Shown here in pieces: positions 44,360 through 55,820 of a DNA stretch of 64,000 bases. A program made the translations under genes and the position numbers. The DNA lies in NCBI GenBank assembly GCA_003550305.1, contig QKYT01000154.1, forward strand, positions 42,653 through 106,652, given 5' to 3'. The notes under the pieces are model-generated. The model was not told the DNA's origin. It made no database searches and saw only the letters and a program-made list of their open reading frames with translations. Source of the DNA: Glomus cerebriforme. Taxonomy: Eukaryota; Glomeromycota; Glomeromycetes; Glomerales; Glomeraceae. The number at the start of each line of letters is the position of its first letter. Within the stretch, counting starts at the first letter, position 1.

Positions 44360-47300
44360 AATTTAGAATACCTTTTTATAGTAAATTTTTTTTTTTTAAG
44401 ATATGAAATGAGAATTCTCAAAAAAATCTAAGCTCATTCATATAATTATTTTACAAAAAAAAATATTTTTTAGAATATTTTTTTTAAAAAATGAAACAGA
44501 AAAACGCCATCCCGATTTGTCAAATATATGAAAATTCCACCATTTTCTTATCACTATATCATACGCGTCCAAATATAAATATTTCAAAACATAAATCAAG
44601 TAATATACCGGTCTGGCCAACATTTTTCTTGTTCTAAAAATCTAATTCTTTGGATGGAATATAATACAATTCATTGATTCGTTGCAAAAGTTTATATAAG
44701 ATACATAAATAACGCGATGATCATGACTTAATAAACAACAACGATTAGATTGAAAAATGCTTTAGTACATATTTATTACTATTAAATACTTTTCTGGAAA
44801 AAATGATAGGCTATATAGGCTATGTTATGAAATTTTGCCTTTTTATCGGATTGATAAAAAGTTTTTGGTAAAGAAATAGTCCAAATTAGAGAAAAAGATT
44901 GAAGGTCTGTATGCATGATTCCAATAAAAAATTCTGAGAAGATTTAAAAAAATTCCTATTCAAGTATACAAATATATAGTTTATATTTTTGTGATCATGA
45001 GAATTAAGGAGAGTATTTTTTTTTTTATCATAGAAGTTGTTTCTATCACGTGGAGTTACAGTCACGATATTTCAATTAACTATACGTGGGCGTATTTTAT
45101 TTAGTAAACACAATCTTTTATTATCCGCAGTAAATAACTGACGAAGTTACATGGTGATGCCATTTTATTTCAAAACATGAAAATTTATAGAAATCGAAAA
45201 TCTCTGAAATTATGTTTATTAAATATTTAAGAACAGCAAAAAAATTTTAAATTAATGGCGAAACTCTTAAAATTCAATATAGATGTCAAAATTCTGAATT
45301 GATTCCGATCGAATAATCAAAAAAACATGGGTTATGTTATTATAAGTAGACGCGTTCTAGATTTATTGCATAGATTCACCTTTTCTAAATTTTTAGTGTT
45401 TAATGGTAAATAAAGTTCTAGTAGTTTATGCTATAAATCATAACTACATTACTAAAAAAAAGTACTATCATTTTTAGAAATAGCTAGAGAAATCACAACG
45501 TTTCAAAGGCAAAGCTGGTGAGTTAAAAACGGCTGGTTGTTGTTTAAGAGTGTGGAGTGTAAATTTCATCATTGAAAGTGACGCATACATAATTATGTAG
45601 ATATATAATAGACTCGTTAATAAGTACAATAATTATTCTAAAAAAAATGCAAAATTACCTGTTTGAATAGGTCATTGCGAAGATTGGAAGAATTTAATGA
45701 CATTATTTCATGAGCATAAATAAGTTCAGAAATGTTGAAGGTCAAATCGAGATTGAGGAGTTATAAAAAAAGAGTTATCAGAAAGTATAGCAGCATAGAA
45801 AAATTAGAATGGTTGGAACATTTTGACACTTAGTATTTAATAATATTTTCTGTTTGATTTTTTATAGTCCTTGAATTGTTGTACCATTTTCATATATATA
45901 AATTTATCATTCTAACCTCCTCTAATCAACAGTATTTTTATATCTTCAGGATCCTTCTTCATTTAATACTTATTTTAAATAAAGACTGATTTAGAAAAGT
46001 TGAAGTTTAGTGTCAAGAATAATATCCAAAGATATTAACTTGCACTGTATTGTGTATTATTTCACAGTATCAAATTTAGGTGATGTTGATTTTTAAACAT
46101 TTATTATTTTCTCATATTATTTATATTTTTTGTTTCCATTTTATAATAATTTTGAATACTCTATAATTCTCCATATATTAGCATTAATATAATATGAATT
46201 AAGGTTCTGTTCATGGTGATTGCATATTTAATAATATTTCTTTCTTTTAAATTTAGTAGAACCACGATAATATTAGCTGTATTGTTAAATCAGCAATAAA
46301 ATCTAATCTTTAAAGAATGAAATGGTGGATTTATTGAGAGAAGACCATAATCGTCAACAGATTTCTGCGACCAATAGAAATATAGAATACCTGTTGGAAT
46401 TTCAAATGATATAATACCGATTATTAATGGATGATTTACTATAGATAAAAAAAACTGTCTTACCTTCATATTAAACACCTGAGATACTGTAAGTGCTCTC
46501 GAAATGATAAACAAACTCTTTTCTGTAGTATTAGTGCTACAGTAAATTAATAATTCCGATACTCGTGTTACACAAGTCACACGATAGATGATCCTGGATT
46601 TTTTTAACTTCCAATTTAAAGTTATTATTTATTAATTACTGCATATATAACTTAAACAGTATTAATTATTATTTCTTATTTATTATTTTTTATTATAACC
46701 TTATAAAATATTTTATATTATTTATTTATAATATGATCATGATGTAGATAAATATGTCGTATTATAGCTGTTGGAAGAACTTGTTTGCTCATTTAGAGGA
46801 ATTAAAAATCGTTCAAATTGGATCATAGAAAGCCTTATTAATAAAATTGCAAGTTTAAGAATCATGTAGATATAATATACAGTAATTTATAATCTCAATA
46901 GAAAAACACAGTTTCGGAAAACGGGTCACATGTTATTATAATAAAGGCTAGCTTATTTAGGTTAGGAGCATCTTGTCGTGCGTTTTTTACCACTTGTTTC
47001 GAGAAAAAAAGTTACATTTGCAATAAATCTCAAAGAGATAACATTGCTTGCCAAATATCACAAGATAATTAGACTCGCAAATGTTTGCAACAGACCAATA
47101 ATATGTTGCAAAATCATGGGACCCTTCGTCTAAGATTTCTTAATTTTTTTTATCTTTAATCACAATTGTATGTATAAATATTTAAGTTCAAAATGTAATT
47201 TGATAACTTAATTTGAATAATTTTTACATTGTCTCATTATTTTCATATGAACGTATACAACTTTTTCTACGAATTCTTTTTTACAAGTATTGTTTCACTA

Positions 47301-47382
47301 TATTATGATTTTTAATGCGTCATCTACGAAATAGTCTGCATAATGTAAAATTTACGTAAACTTATATAAACACAATCCCCAT
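44360..47382. other. Long spacer, no gene seen
   Basis: AT-rich, stops in all frames. The minus-strand frame at 46290-46580 lacks any recognisable domain and I leave it unannotated. Confidence 0.5.
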
Positions 47383-47497
47383 CTGTTTATCCGTATCCGC
47401 GGATGACGGATATATGTCTGATCCGAATATCCGAGAGGATCTTATCCGCCGGATTATAATACTGACGGTTATCCGTGGCGGATAGACGGATTGCACA
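47383..47497. repeat. Fold-back element rich in ATCCG
   Basis: CAATCCCCATCTGTTTATCC at the left and, reversed, CAATCCGTCTATCCGCCACG at the right, with repeated ATCCG/CGGAT between them. About 115 bases and much richer in G+C than its surroundings. Probably a small MITE. Confidence 0.55.
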
Positions 47498-47929
47498 CTA
47501 CTTAGAAGTAAAAATCTGGTAAAGTATCAGTCGAAGCCTGATCCCTCCCATTTAATAAAAATATTGTTATTATTCGACGACAAAAACGACAAAAATAGGG
47601 ATAGACAATTTCCTGGTTAATACACTAATAATGCTTTTATGGTATGGATACATCTAATTTATGTGGGGATGTAAATTTTTTCTGATGTATAAATAATTGG
47701 TAGCAATTATTTAACTGCGAAAAAATAATTTCCTTATTCGGAAACTTTTTAATAAAATCCAATCCAATCTATTTTATTGTTATATCATATTGTTTACCAG
47801 TATTGGAAAATATTCCCAACAAAAGTTCTATTTATCCATAATATTTTTAATATTTTTATTACTTTAATACGATAAATTTTGGAATTGTTTTAATTTTTGA
47901 AACGTAAAATACGAAAAAAAATGATTTCG

Positions 47930-48001
47930 ATTGGATTGGATTTCCAATTGGATAAATTGGATTGAATTGGATTGGATTGGATTGGATTGGATTGAATTGA
48001 T
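47930..48001. repeat. (GGATT)n repeat upstream of fusion gene 1
   Basis: Interrupted GGATT/GAATT pentamers, with an uninterrupted core GGATTGGATTGGATTGGATT. Each unit contains ATTGG, i.e. a reverse CCAAT box. The run ends 242 bases before the ATG at 48243. Confidence 0.8.
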
Positions 48002-48242
48002 TATCTTTTTATTTGCGCGTTGACTTTTTCAGATTATATAATAGAAATTACTGCGCATTTTTCTCAATTTCCTTAATAGTATTATAAAATATCGGATAAT
48101 AAATAAATATATATATAAGCATTTGGATTAGAATTGGATTGGATAAATCTCAACTTCTATTAGTAGTAAGAAGATTTGTTTATATAAATGGTAGATTTTA
48201 TTTAAGGCAATAAGAACTCGTTTAGTTATTGTATAAGGAATA

Positions 48243-49345
48243 ATGAGTTCAAATCCAATAGACATTTCGTCCAATTTTTACTCCCAAGATGAGTTCGAAT
48301 TTAACTATGGTTTAACTAATGATATTTTTAATAATCAACCCGAAGAATACTCATATTTTTATGAGCTATCCAACGAAATTTACCATATTACGTGCAAAGA
48401 AATAATTGACAGAACCTTGATTACTAGTAATGATTCCATTCAGTATGATAATGTATATAATTTTGATTACCAACAACTTGATACCAAGAGATTGTATCGT
48501 TTTGCTTGTAGAAAACTTTCTCCCACATTTATTTTTCAGCTTTTAAATAAATATATTTATGGGATACATGAGATGGGATCTACGACTGAACAACAAGAAG
48601 TGTTTTTAGTCGAACATCAAGAAATTCTTAAAGATCACATAATCAAAAAATTTGCTCATTATTTGGAACTAAAACAATTTTGTACGCAGGAACCTTTATT
48701 TGATTTGAGATTTATGGAAGATTATCAATATTATTATACTGCAGGCTCTAATGCGGGTACGCTTAATACTTTATTCTTCCTTTCCCTCTTAACTAATATA
48801 ATAAATCAATAAGCTCTATACTTTCTACACTATTCCCTACTTTCTTTTTTATTATAGTGGGATTAAATGGATCTTCTAACGAAAAAGAAAATGAAAACTC
48901 AGAGAAAACATCACTTCCATGTACTAAATGCGTATGGCATGAAAAACCCGTTAAATTATTGTTGTCTTTTTTGATAACACGCAAAGAAGAAGTCAATCAA
49001 CTTGCAACAAAGCGGGGTGGAGGTGGTAATATTAAAACAAAACTCTGGGATGATGCCGTGGTTATGTTATTCAGGAATGGCTATTATGAATATACTGCTA
49101 AACAATGTGCTACTAAATGGAAGAACATTAAGAAAGAATATAACGATAATAATATCCAAATTCGGTATAAATCAGAAGTTGAAGAGATCCTAGGTGGAAA
49201 TGGATTGAATTTAGAATCAAGGAGAATGGATGGTAATTCGCATTTTAATGACATGCCGATGTCCGCTAAACGAAAAATGTTAGATGAGGATAAATCAAAT
49301 AATAAGACGATTAAATTTATTCATTATGAAAATCCAAAAAATTAA
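48243..49345 (+). CDS. Fusion gene 1: two-cysteine domain plus trihelix domain
   Basis: Two exons, 48243-48756 and 48858-49345, joined by a 101-base GT-AG intron (phase 1), give 333 residues. Exon 1 holds the unknown domain at about 38-144: YHITCKEI with Cys51, LYRFACRKLSP with Cys89, FQLLNKYIYGIHEM and the HQEILKDHIIKKFAHYL helix. Exon 2 has an acidic linker, then the trihelix domain at about 196-268: CVW (Trp198), KLW (Trp235), YTAKQCATKWKN (Trp259). RYKSEVEEILG and a terminal IHYENPKN follow. Without splicing, exon 1 would run to a stop at 48812. The spliced form is favoured because the intron sits where all relatives have one and the frame is kept. Presumed nuclear regulator. There is no two-cysteine plus trihelix family I can name. 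Confidence 0.8.
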
Positions 49346-50059
49346 GAGAGAATTGGAAAGAAATAATATGAATAATATTTTAATCCTAATTTATGTTATC
49401 AAACCAAATGTAAAATCAATCTTTTATCATAGTTTCTTTTGAATATTCTTAATATCTCGCTGAATCTACTATATTTATAGGAGAAATTTTCGATCTTGTT
49501 CTAGAAGGATGTATAGATATCTTTTTTTTTAAAATTTATTTATTTTTTTTTTTGGAATATTTTATAAGTAGGAATTCTAATCTTTTACCAGGTGCTCACA
49601 TTAATAAATTATTTAAATATTTTTTTCATGATGTCAAATGTTTCGAAAATCATTTTTACTCGCTGGAACCATGAATAAGTTTATATGAAATTTCTCCGAG
49701 TCAACCTGGTTTAATGCGGGTGGTCGTAAATCTCTCATTTATAAAGAGAACTACGAATGTTGAACTGACTCTGGTAACCTACAAATAATCGAAAACAAAC
49801 TTTTTTTGTTAGTTTCTATTGCAATATTTCTATGATCATAGGAGTAATAAATAGTTCAATTTTACGAACAAATTTATAATCGTCCACGTTCCAAATAACC
49901 AATGTAACCTACAAATTTTTTAATCAGAAAATGTTTGATTTAAACAATTAAAATTCACATTTTAATGATCTACCTTGATCAACACAAATTGTTTGCGCCG
50001 AGAATGGTCTCAAAAAGATCGTCGGACCGGGCTCTTTACTTCGTAACAAAGATATATCT

Positions 50060-50091
<32 letters not shown>

Positions 50092-51559
50092 AAAAAGTAT
50101 ATTCACGTAGGGGAGGGGGGATATATATATACATCGAAGAAGACTTCAACGATGAATACGCTCAAACACATATTTCCTAATAAGTGAAGAAATAAAGAGC
50201 ATTGAATATTTTCATATTAAGTTAATTAGTATCATAAATAATTTCCTTATTTAACATAATTGTCATTCTTCAGAATTTTTAATTTGTACCATCATGCGTT
50301 CAGATTTACTTTCAAAATTTACCTAAAAAGATTTTCTTCTAAATTCTAACATTCCTGATAACAAAAATGCAGACTTAATGCACATCACGTCTGAACAACG
50401 TATGACATATTATTTAATAAACATTTCATAAATCATAATAAAATGAATTTTTTGTAATATTATGCTGATAAGAAAGAAATATTATATATGATACTGGCCA
50501 TATGAATTTTGCTATAAAATATCAAATCCAATTTTCCTTCTGAAAAATGTATACGTTGTGGAAAAGAAGCGTTGAAGGGTATAAAGATTTCAAATTAACG
50601 TTCTTATCATGTATTGCCAATTTTTTGACTTGCTTGCATGTTTGTATTTAATGATGTTGTCGAAATTTATTTAAGTGTTCACATGATAAATAGTAGCCGA
50701 GGTTTTGTTGCACTTCAAACTATAAAGTGAAGATCTCCATAGTACATTTCATTTGTCATTACGCAAATTTGAAGATCCCTTTCATCCGGTTACGAATCTA
50801 ATTCCTTGGCTATATTCGGGATTGATGAATGGTCTTTGTACTAATACTAATTATATTTAACGGATTTTCTATTATACCGGAAGCCAGTAATAAATATATA
50901 TCGTTATTTAATCGAGACATTGTAGAAGATTTTGAATAAGTTGAAAGGTTAAAATATCGATAACAAATTGAGTATCCTAATTTTGTTATTCTGGAATTGA
51001 ATGACCAATATGAGAGACAACTTATATTTTTTATAGCGACTTTGTATATGCTTTGTTAAAATTATCAAAATCAAAAAATGCAATGACAAGCCTGATAAAG
51101 TTTCTTGCAATTACAATTACGGTACTCGGAAATATAATTCATAGTTGAAAGGTGTATTCGAATTCAAAGTTTCTTTATGATAAAAAAAATGTAATTATTG
51201 TATGCAAACAATATAATTATGTTCTTAAATTTTGAAATTTTGTATACCGTATGTCATATGATCGTCAATGTGTAATACCATTTGCAATACGCTAAAATGT
51301 TGAATGTAAAGTTTACTAATTTGGTTTATCATTGATTTTTTGCTTTACTCTTTCATAATTTTATTTTTTTAGTCTTTGTGTTTATTTAATTCGATTATTG
51401 TGTAAAAATTAATTAGATACATTTTCTCAAACATATATATACCCTCCTCTTTCATAATTTCTGATTTTACAAAATCCTCTACTCTTTATTATTGTTAAAA
51501 ACACGGAATAATAAAGTTTAATGAACGATAAAATTTTACAAAAAAAAATTTTTTATACA
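49346..51559. other. Spacer, no gene seen
   Basis: AT-rich. 50.5-51.5 kb is an old paralogue of 40.5-42.9 kb. The open frame at 49965-50180 spans an (AT)n tract and is not credible. Confidence 0.5.
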
Positions 51560-52229
51560 TTAGGATGTGCAAATGGTACTGTTGTAGCCCAAACGTAACC
51601 ATGTCCCGAATCCGACTTGGGATATCCCAAATCAAACTTGGGACAATCCTATGTCCGAAAATTAACCATATCCCAAACAAAACTAGTAAATTTTAAATGT
51701 TTAAGACGTCTCAAACTACCATTTAAGACTGGGTTAGTTTGGGACATGGTCAAGTTTCGGATATAAGGTTTTCCCAAGTTTGATTTGGGACATGGTAGTG
51801 TTTGGGCTACAACAGTACGATAAATCTATTAAATTGTTTTTTTTTTATTTGGAAGAACGTAAAGATGATATCAATAAACTGCCATCAAAGCGTGGTAATT
51901 TTAAATCCAAACTCTGGAAATATATCTCTGTTGTGCTACTCAAACATGGCTACAGTTATTCTCCAAAACAATGTGAACACAAGTGGAAGAATATCAAGCA
52001 AAAATATAAGGTAAAGTTATTCTTAAAAAAAACCAAAAGAAACTATCTTAATTTTTGATGTTTAATATGTTTAATATAGGAAAACCCCGGATTTCGGTTT
52101 AAGACAGAATATGAAAGAGTTACCGGTACAAATAGGACTTCAAATGATAGTTCAGATTTTAATGAGTTTAATATATCTTCTAATGTTGGATTTGAATATA
52201 GGTTTGTTTTTGAAAATCCAAATACATAA
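51560..52229 (+). pseudogene. Broken trihelix gene: trihelix and C-terminal exons
   Basis: Before the MITE, 51565-51578 encodes MCKW and the start of the next codon. After it the trihelix domain continues (DKSIKLFFFYLEERKDDINK, KLWKYISVVLLKHG, YSPKQCEHKWKN) to a donor at 52010/52011. The last exon 52080-52229 has FRFKTEYERVTG and ends VFENPNT with TAA. The domain matches the gene at 42996 best. The MITE at 51579-51815 lies right after the first conserved tryptophan codon and shifts the frame. No upstream exon is on this strand, so the gene is not functional as it stands. Confidence 0.75.
51579..51815. mobile_element. MITE inserted in the trihelix exon
   Basis: CTGTTGTAGCCCAAAC at the left and GTTTGGGCTACAACAG at the right are perfect inverted ends, bordered by TA on both sides (51577-51578, 51816-51817), as in Tc1/mariner elements. 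237 bases, non-coding, with repeated CATGTCCC/GGGACATG motifs inside. Confidence 0.85.
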
Positions 52230-52434
52230 CGTAGAACTATTACTATTCAATATGGCCTTGTATTTTCAATTAATTATGAAATTCGTGAAATTAATAATAG
52301 TAATTAATTTTTAGACAAAAGTGCATCAATTTTTATTATTAGTTATATATATCGTGGTGGAGATTTAACAGCTCGTTGTTAGTAAATAGCTGTGGTGACA
52401 AATATAAAAGAGCAATAATTCTAGAGCTACCCAC

Positions 52435-52551
52435 CTTTATCACCCTTATTTTGATAAAGAAAAATTAAACGATCAATTGATTCGTTAACTGAGGAAAGCA
52501 TTTCAGGTGTTTCACTTATCTCTGAATAACTATCAATAATTTTTTGATAAT
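52435..52551 (-). pseudogene. Stranded exon 2 of the broken trihelix gene
   Basis: Minus-strand 117-base exon with acceptor (TATAAAAG) and donor (GTGGGT) both present and the same phases (1 and 1) as exon 2 at 43672-43803. It reads QKIIDSYSE...LSSVNESIDRLIFLYQ, aligning with EIINQYS...SAAIDGSIDRLRERN. It lies on the opposite strand to the trihelix exons next to it. No exon 1 is found upstream: a stop sits a few codons before the expected donor. Confidence 0.65.
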
Positions 52552-52627
52552 CTTTTATACAAGAAAAATAATATTAATATTCAAGTAGTCAAGTACAGCA
52601 CTACAGCATAAGTTAAACTTGAAACTC

Positions 52628-52701
52628 GTTTCATTTATCGCATTTTCAGAAATTTGCAACTTTTGAATTCAAATGCAAAATGTATGTTTTACCGCTCTGA
52701 A
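52628..52701 (-). promoter_or_regulatory. Conserved intron element (copy 2, in relic)
   Basis: TTCATTTATCGCATTTTCAG and GTTTTACCGCTCTGAAAT on the plus strand, the same pair as at 43930-44001, and at the same place relative to exon 2. Confidence 0.5.
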
Positions 52702-52976
52702 ATTACTTAAGAAAAACTCATGTTTTATAATTACCTTGATCTATTTCTTAATTAAGAGGATCCAATCCAGATAAATAAATGAGACAATTAAATAATAATA
52801 ATTCCAAAATATTTTTTGAAGTTATTGATAGGTTACAATTCGCGAATCCGATCCTTGCAAAAAAAAATAAAATCGGCTGCAGATCTTTGGATTGGATTCA
52901 ATGGCGTTAATGATCGACAATTCGTCATTGTATATACACGTCTATTTTTTTTTTATCTGAAGCAATTTAAATATTA

Positions 52977-53220
52977 GACCAGGCAAAAAAAAATTTAGAT
53001 TCTCGTGACCCGGCAGTGTCAGTTTTTTGAAAAAATGGAGAAAATTTTTTATAGTAAAAAATTTTTCATATGATTTTGAGATAAAATTGGTGTTACAAAA
53101 AGCCAACGTAATTTTACATATGAAAAAATTTTTTACATATATAAAAAAAATAAGCCGGCCGGCCGGGTCATTTTCAAAATTTTATGTCACGAGAATCTAA
53201 AAATTTTTTTTTGTCCGGCC
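52977..53220. mobile_element. PIF/Harbinger-like MITE
   Basis: The left end GACCAGGCAAAAAAAAATTT and the following AGATTCTCGTGAC match the right end in reverse (GGCCGGACAAAAAAAAATTT). TTA borders both ends (52974-52976, 53221-53223), the usual Harbinger target. 244 bases, AT-rich centre, with GCCGGCCGGCCGGG near 53153. Confidence 0.75.
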
Positions 53221-53223
53221 TTA

Positions 53224-54325
53224 GAAATTAGAAAATTAGCATATGATAAATAAAGCAAGAGAATTAATTCTCAACTTTAAAATTGGCAAGTGGCCGCAGT
53301 ATTATTTGTGTCTAGAACGTCTTATATAATTTCTCACGAATGAATCAAAAATATAATAATAGTATCTGATCTGGATTTAGGGTTCGGGTTAGAGTTTATC
53401 ATATTCATTTTACCGAAAATATTCGGGATAAACTGAATTATAGTTTCGTGTTGATTAATAATTATTATTATTCAACATACATAATTGAGTAACCATGTTT
53501 GGTTTTAGCTTCTCACACTTCTAACAATAATATTATTATTCATATGATCGACAGAATCAACAAATCCTTAGCCAAACGAAAGCGCAGCGATATTAATCTT
53601 TCTTATTAAAAAGTCGACATTTGTTGTTTTTTAAATAATTTCCTTTTGAATATCCTTCCGCAAATAATTTTATTATCTAATTTAGCACAAAAGAAATACT
53701 GATCAATTATAGTACGACCAAAGACGCCAAGTCAATGATGTTATTCCATTCTAGTAATAACGCAAATTTCAAATACTGTTTTATCTTTGCATAATTCGGT
53801 TAGTATTCAGAAGAAAAAAAGATGAACGATTTAGAGAATATTCAAAATAATCAATATGGAGTGGCATTTTTAATTTAATTAGGTAATCATTGTTGTTGCA
53901 ATAATGCTTAAAGTTTAAATGCTTATTAATTATTTGAATTTTTTATAGTATTTGCTTATTACAACTGTAGATCCTACAGTACATGTTTGAAGTATTTGTG
54001 CGATGATTAAATTAAAAAAGTACAATTGCCGATCATTTGATCACGTGAAATAGCAAATTTAAAAATAAAAATAAAAAACCTTTATTATAGACTTTTAAAA
54101 CCCACGTAGTATACATATATTAGCCTTCTCTATATCTTTACTTAAAGGTAAAAGAACGGTTATGATTGCCATTTTTGACTTACACATGTAGCATATTATG
54201 GGTGGGTGTATCCTGCATATACTGTACTGTAAATCAAATTTCTTTGACTATCAAACAGCTTTCAATAAAACCTTAAATGGCGAAATAATAGTCGATATGG
54301 GCAATATTAATTGTCAGTTGTGAAG
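53224..54325. other. Spacer, no gene seen
   Basis: AT-rich, no supported feature. Confidence 0.5.
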
Positions 54326-54394
54326 ATTGGATTATTGATTGTGTATTGGATTGGATTGGATTGATTTGAGATTAGAATTGGATTAATTGGATTA
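54326..54394. repeat. (GGATT)n repeat upstream of fusion gene 2
   Basis: GATTGGATTATTGATTG, then TATTGGATTGGATTGGATTG and further spaced ATTGG units, ending about 145 bases before the ATG at 54540. Same motif as at 47930. Confidence 0.75.
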
Positions 54395-54539
54395 AAGTCG
54401 ATCTTTCCGATCTAGGATTTTATGCGCAATTGAAACAAACAAATTATGGATCACTCGTAATATATATACAGTATTTCGCCCGTTCCAGTTTTTTATTCTT
54501 CCTTGGACGTTGAATAAAAAGCATTGATACTTCTAAATT

Positions 54540-55820
54540 ATGACAGAATATATTTCTAATGAGTTAGCCAGTAATGCTAGCATAAACCAGATTATATTCT
54601 TCTATACCCAGAATGATATAACTTACCTTATTCAGTGTGAAGAATCCAGTCCTGGCTCAATTACAGATTATAGTTTTAGTAACACTCTTATATTTACTCA
54701 TGAACAGCTCAATATAAATAAAACATATCGTCTAGTTTGCAAAAAGCTTTCAGTTACATTTATTTATCAAATTTTAAATAACATTTTCTTTAATATTGAT
54801 TTTAACCTAATTGAGCAACAGCAGCGAGAATTTTCTATAAAAGATCAAGAAAATCTTAAAACTCACTTAAAAAAGGATTTAATCTATTATTTAGAATTAA
54901 ATCGCAGACCAAATGATTTTCTATATCATTGCTTTCTTAAAAAATATTATGATTATGAAAGTATGATGATTTCTCAACAAAATAGCCTACAGGACGATAG
55001 TTACAGACAAGGTATAATTTTTCTCAAACTTGGTATGTTGTTGTGAGCACAAATTAAATGTGACTCATATTTATCTTTCTTTCCACTAGAATTTACAAAT
55101 GATCAATTCGTTTCTTTACCATCACATGAACAACCTGATGGATTTTCTGGAGTTGAAGGAACAGATGAAAAAATAGAAGTAATTGAAGCAGTATTTGATA
55201 AGTTATTGCAAATAAGTTCGTCTTTTCAACAATTTCATCAAAATGAAGGTAGGATATATCTTATTTCGTCAATTTTCTCACGTTGTGGTGAACTTTAATT
55301 GTTATGTTCGCAAGTGTTTAAAGCATGATTTGGTCATACAAATGAATGCCGTGCGGTTACTAAATATTAATATTACTTTCTATTAGTTACTTCATCAGAA
55401 TTGACCATTAATCCTGAACCTTCTAGTAATGATATTGAAGGTAAAATATTAATGGAGGAAGCAAATCCACCAAGCGAAGGAGTTGAATCTTCTAATGAGA
55501 GTGAAAGCTCAACAGAAAGAACAAGATCATCTCCATGTGATTGGAGTGAGGAAGGAGCAGTCGAATGTCTATTGTCATATTTGAAAGAAAATAAGGACTT
55601 GGCAAGAAAGCGCGGTGGTATTAATTGGGAGCAAGCCTCTACTAGGCTACGAGAACATAACTTCGACTTTTCTGCCAAACAATGTTCGACTAAATGGAAA
55701 AATATTAAACGAGAAAGTAAGAAAAATATGATGTATAAATCGCAAGTTGAAGAAATACTTGGTAAAAACGATAAAAAGAAGAAAAAAATAACTAAGTATT
55801 TACTTAATAAATACAAATAA
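54540..55820 (+). CDS. Fusion gene 2: two-cysteine domain plus trihelix domain
   Basis: Three exons, 54540-55011, 55090-55248 and 55387-55820, with GT-AG phase 1 introns, give 354 residues. Exon 1 carries the unknown domain at about 18-120: ITYLIQCEESSPGSITDY with Cys33, TYRLVCKKLSVTFIYQILNN with Cys67, and the ENLKTHLKKDLIYYLEL helix. Exon 2 (53 codons, acidic, ending SSSFQQFHQNE) has no counterpart in fusion gene 1. Exon 3 has a Ser/Glu-rich linker, then the trihelix domain at about 260-322: CDW (Trp263), INW (Trp291), FSAKQCSTKWKN (Trp314). MYKSQVEEILG follows. The C-terminus ends in a Lys-rich tail and lacks the ENP motif of its relatives. The two halves of the first domain look most alike in this copy. 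Confidence 0.78.

Noticed and set aside
44138..44431. Plus-strand and alternative minus-strand frames across the octapeptide exon
   Set aside because: Shadows of the 24/48-base coding repeat; only the EGI frame joins by valid splice sites to the trihelix exon.
46290..46580. 96-codon minus-strand frame
   Set aside because: No domain, no splice partners that improve it, composition like the surrounding spacer.
55373..55816. 147-codon minus-strand open frame
   Set aside because: It is the antisense of the trihelix exon of fusion gene 2, which has clear domain evidence on the plus strand.
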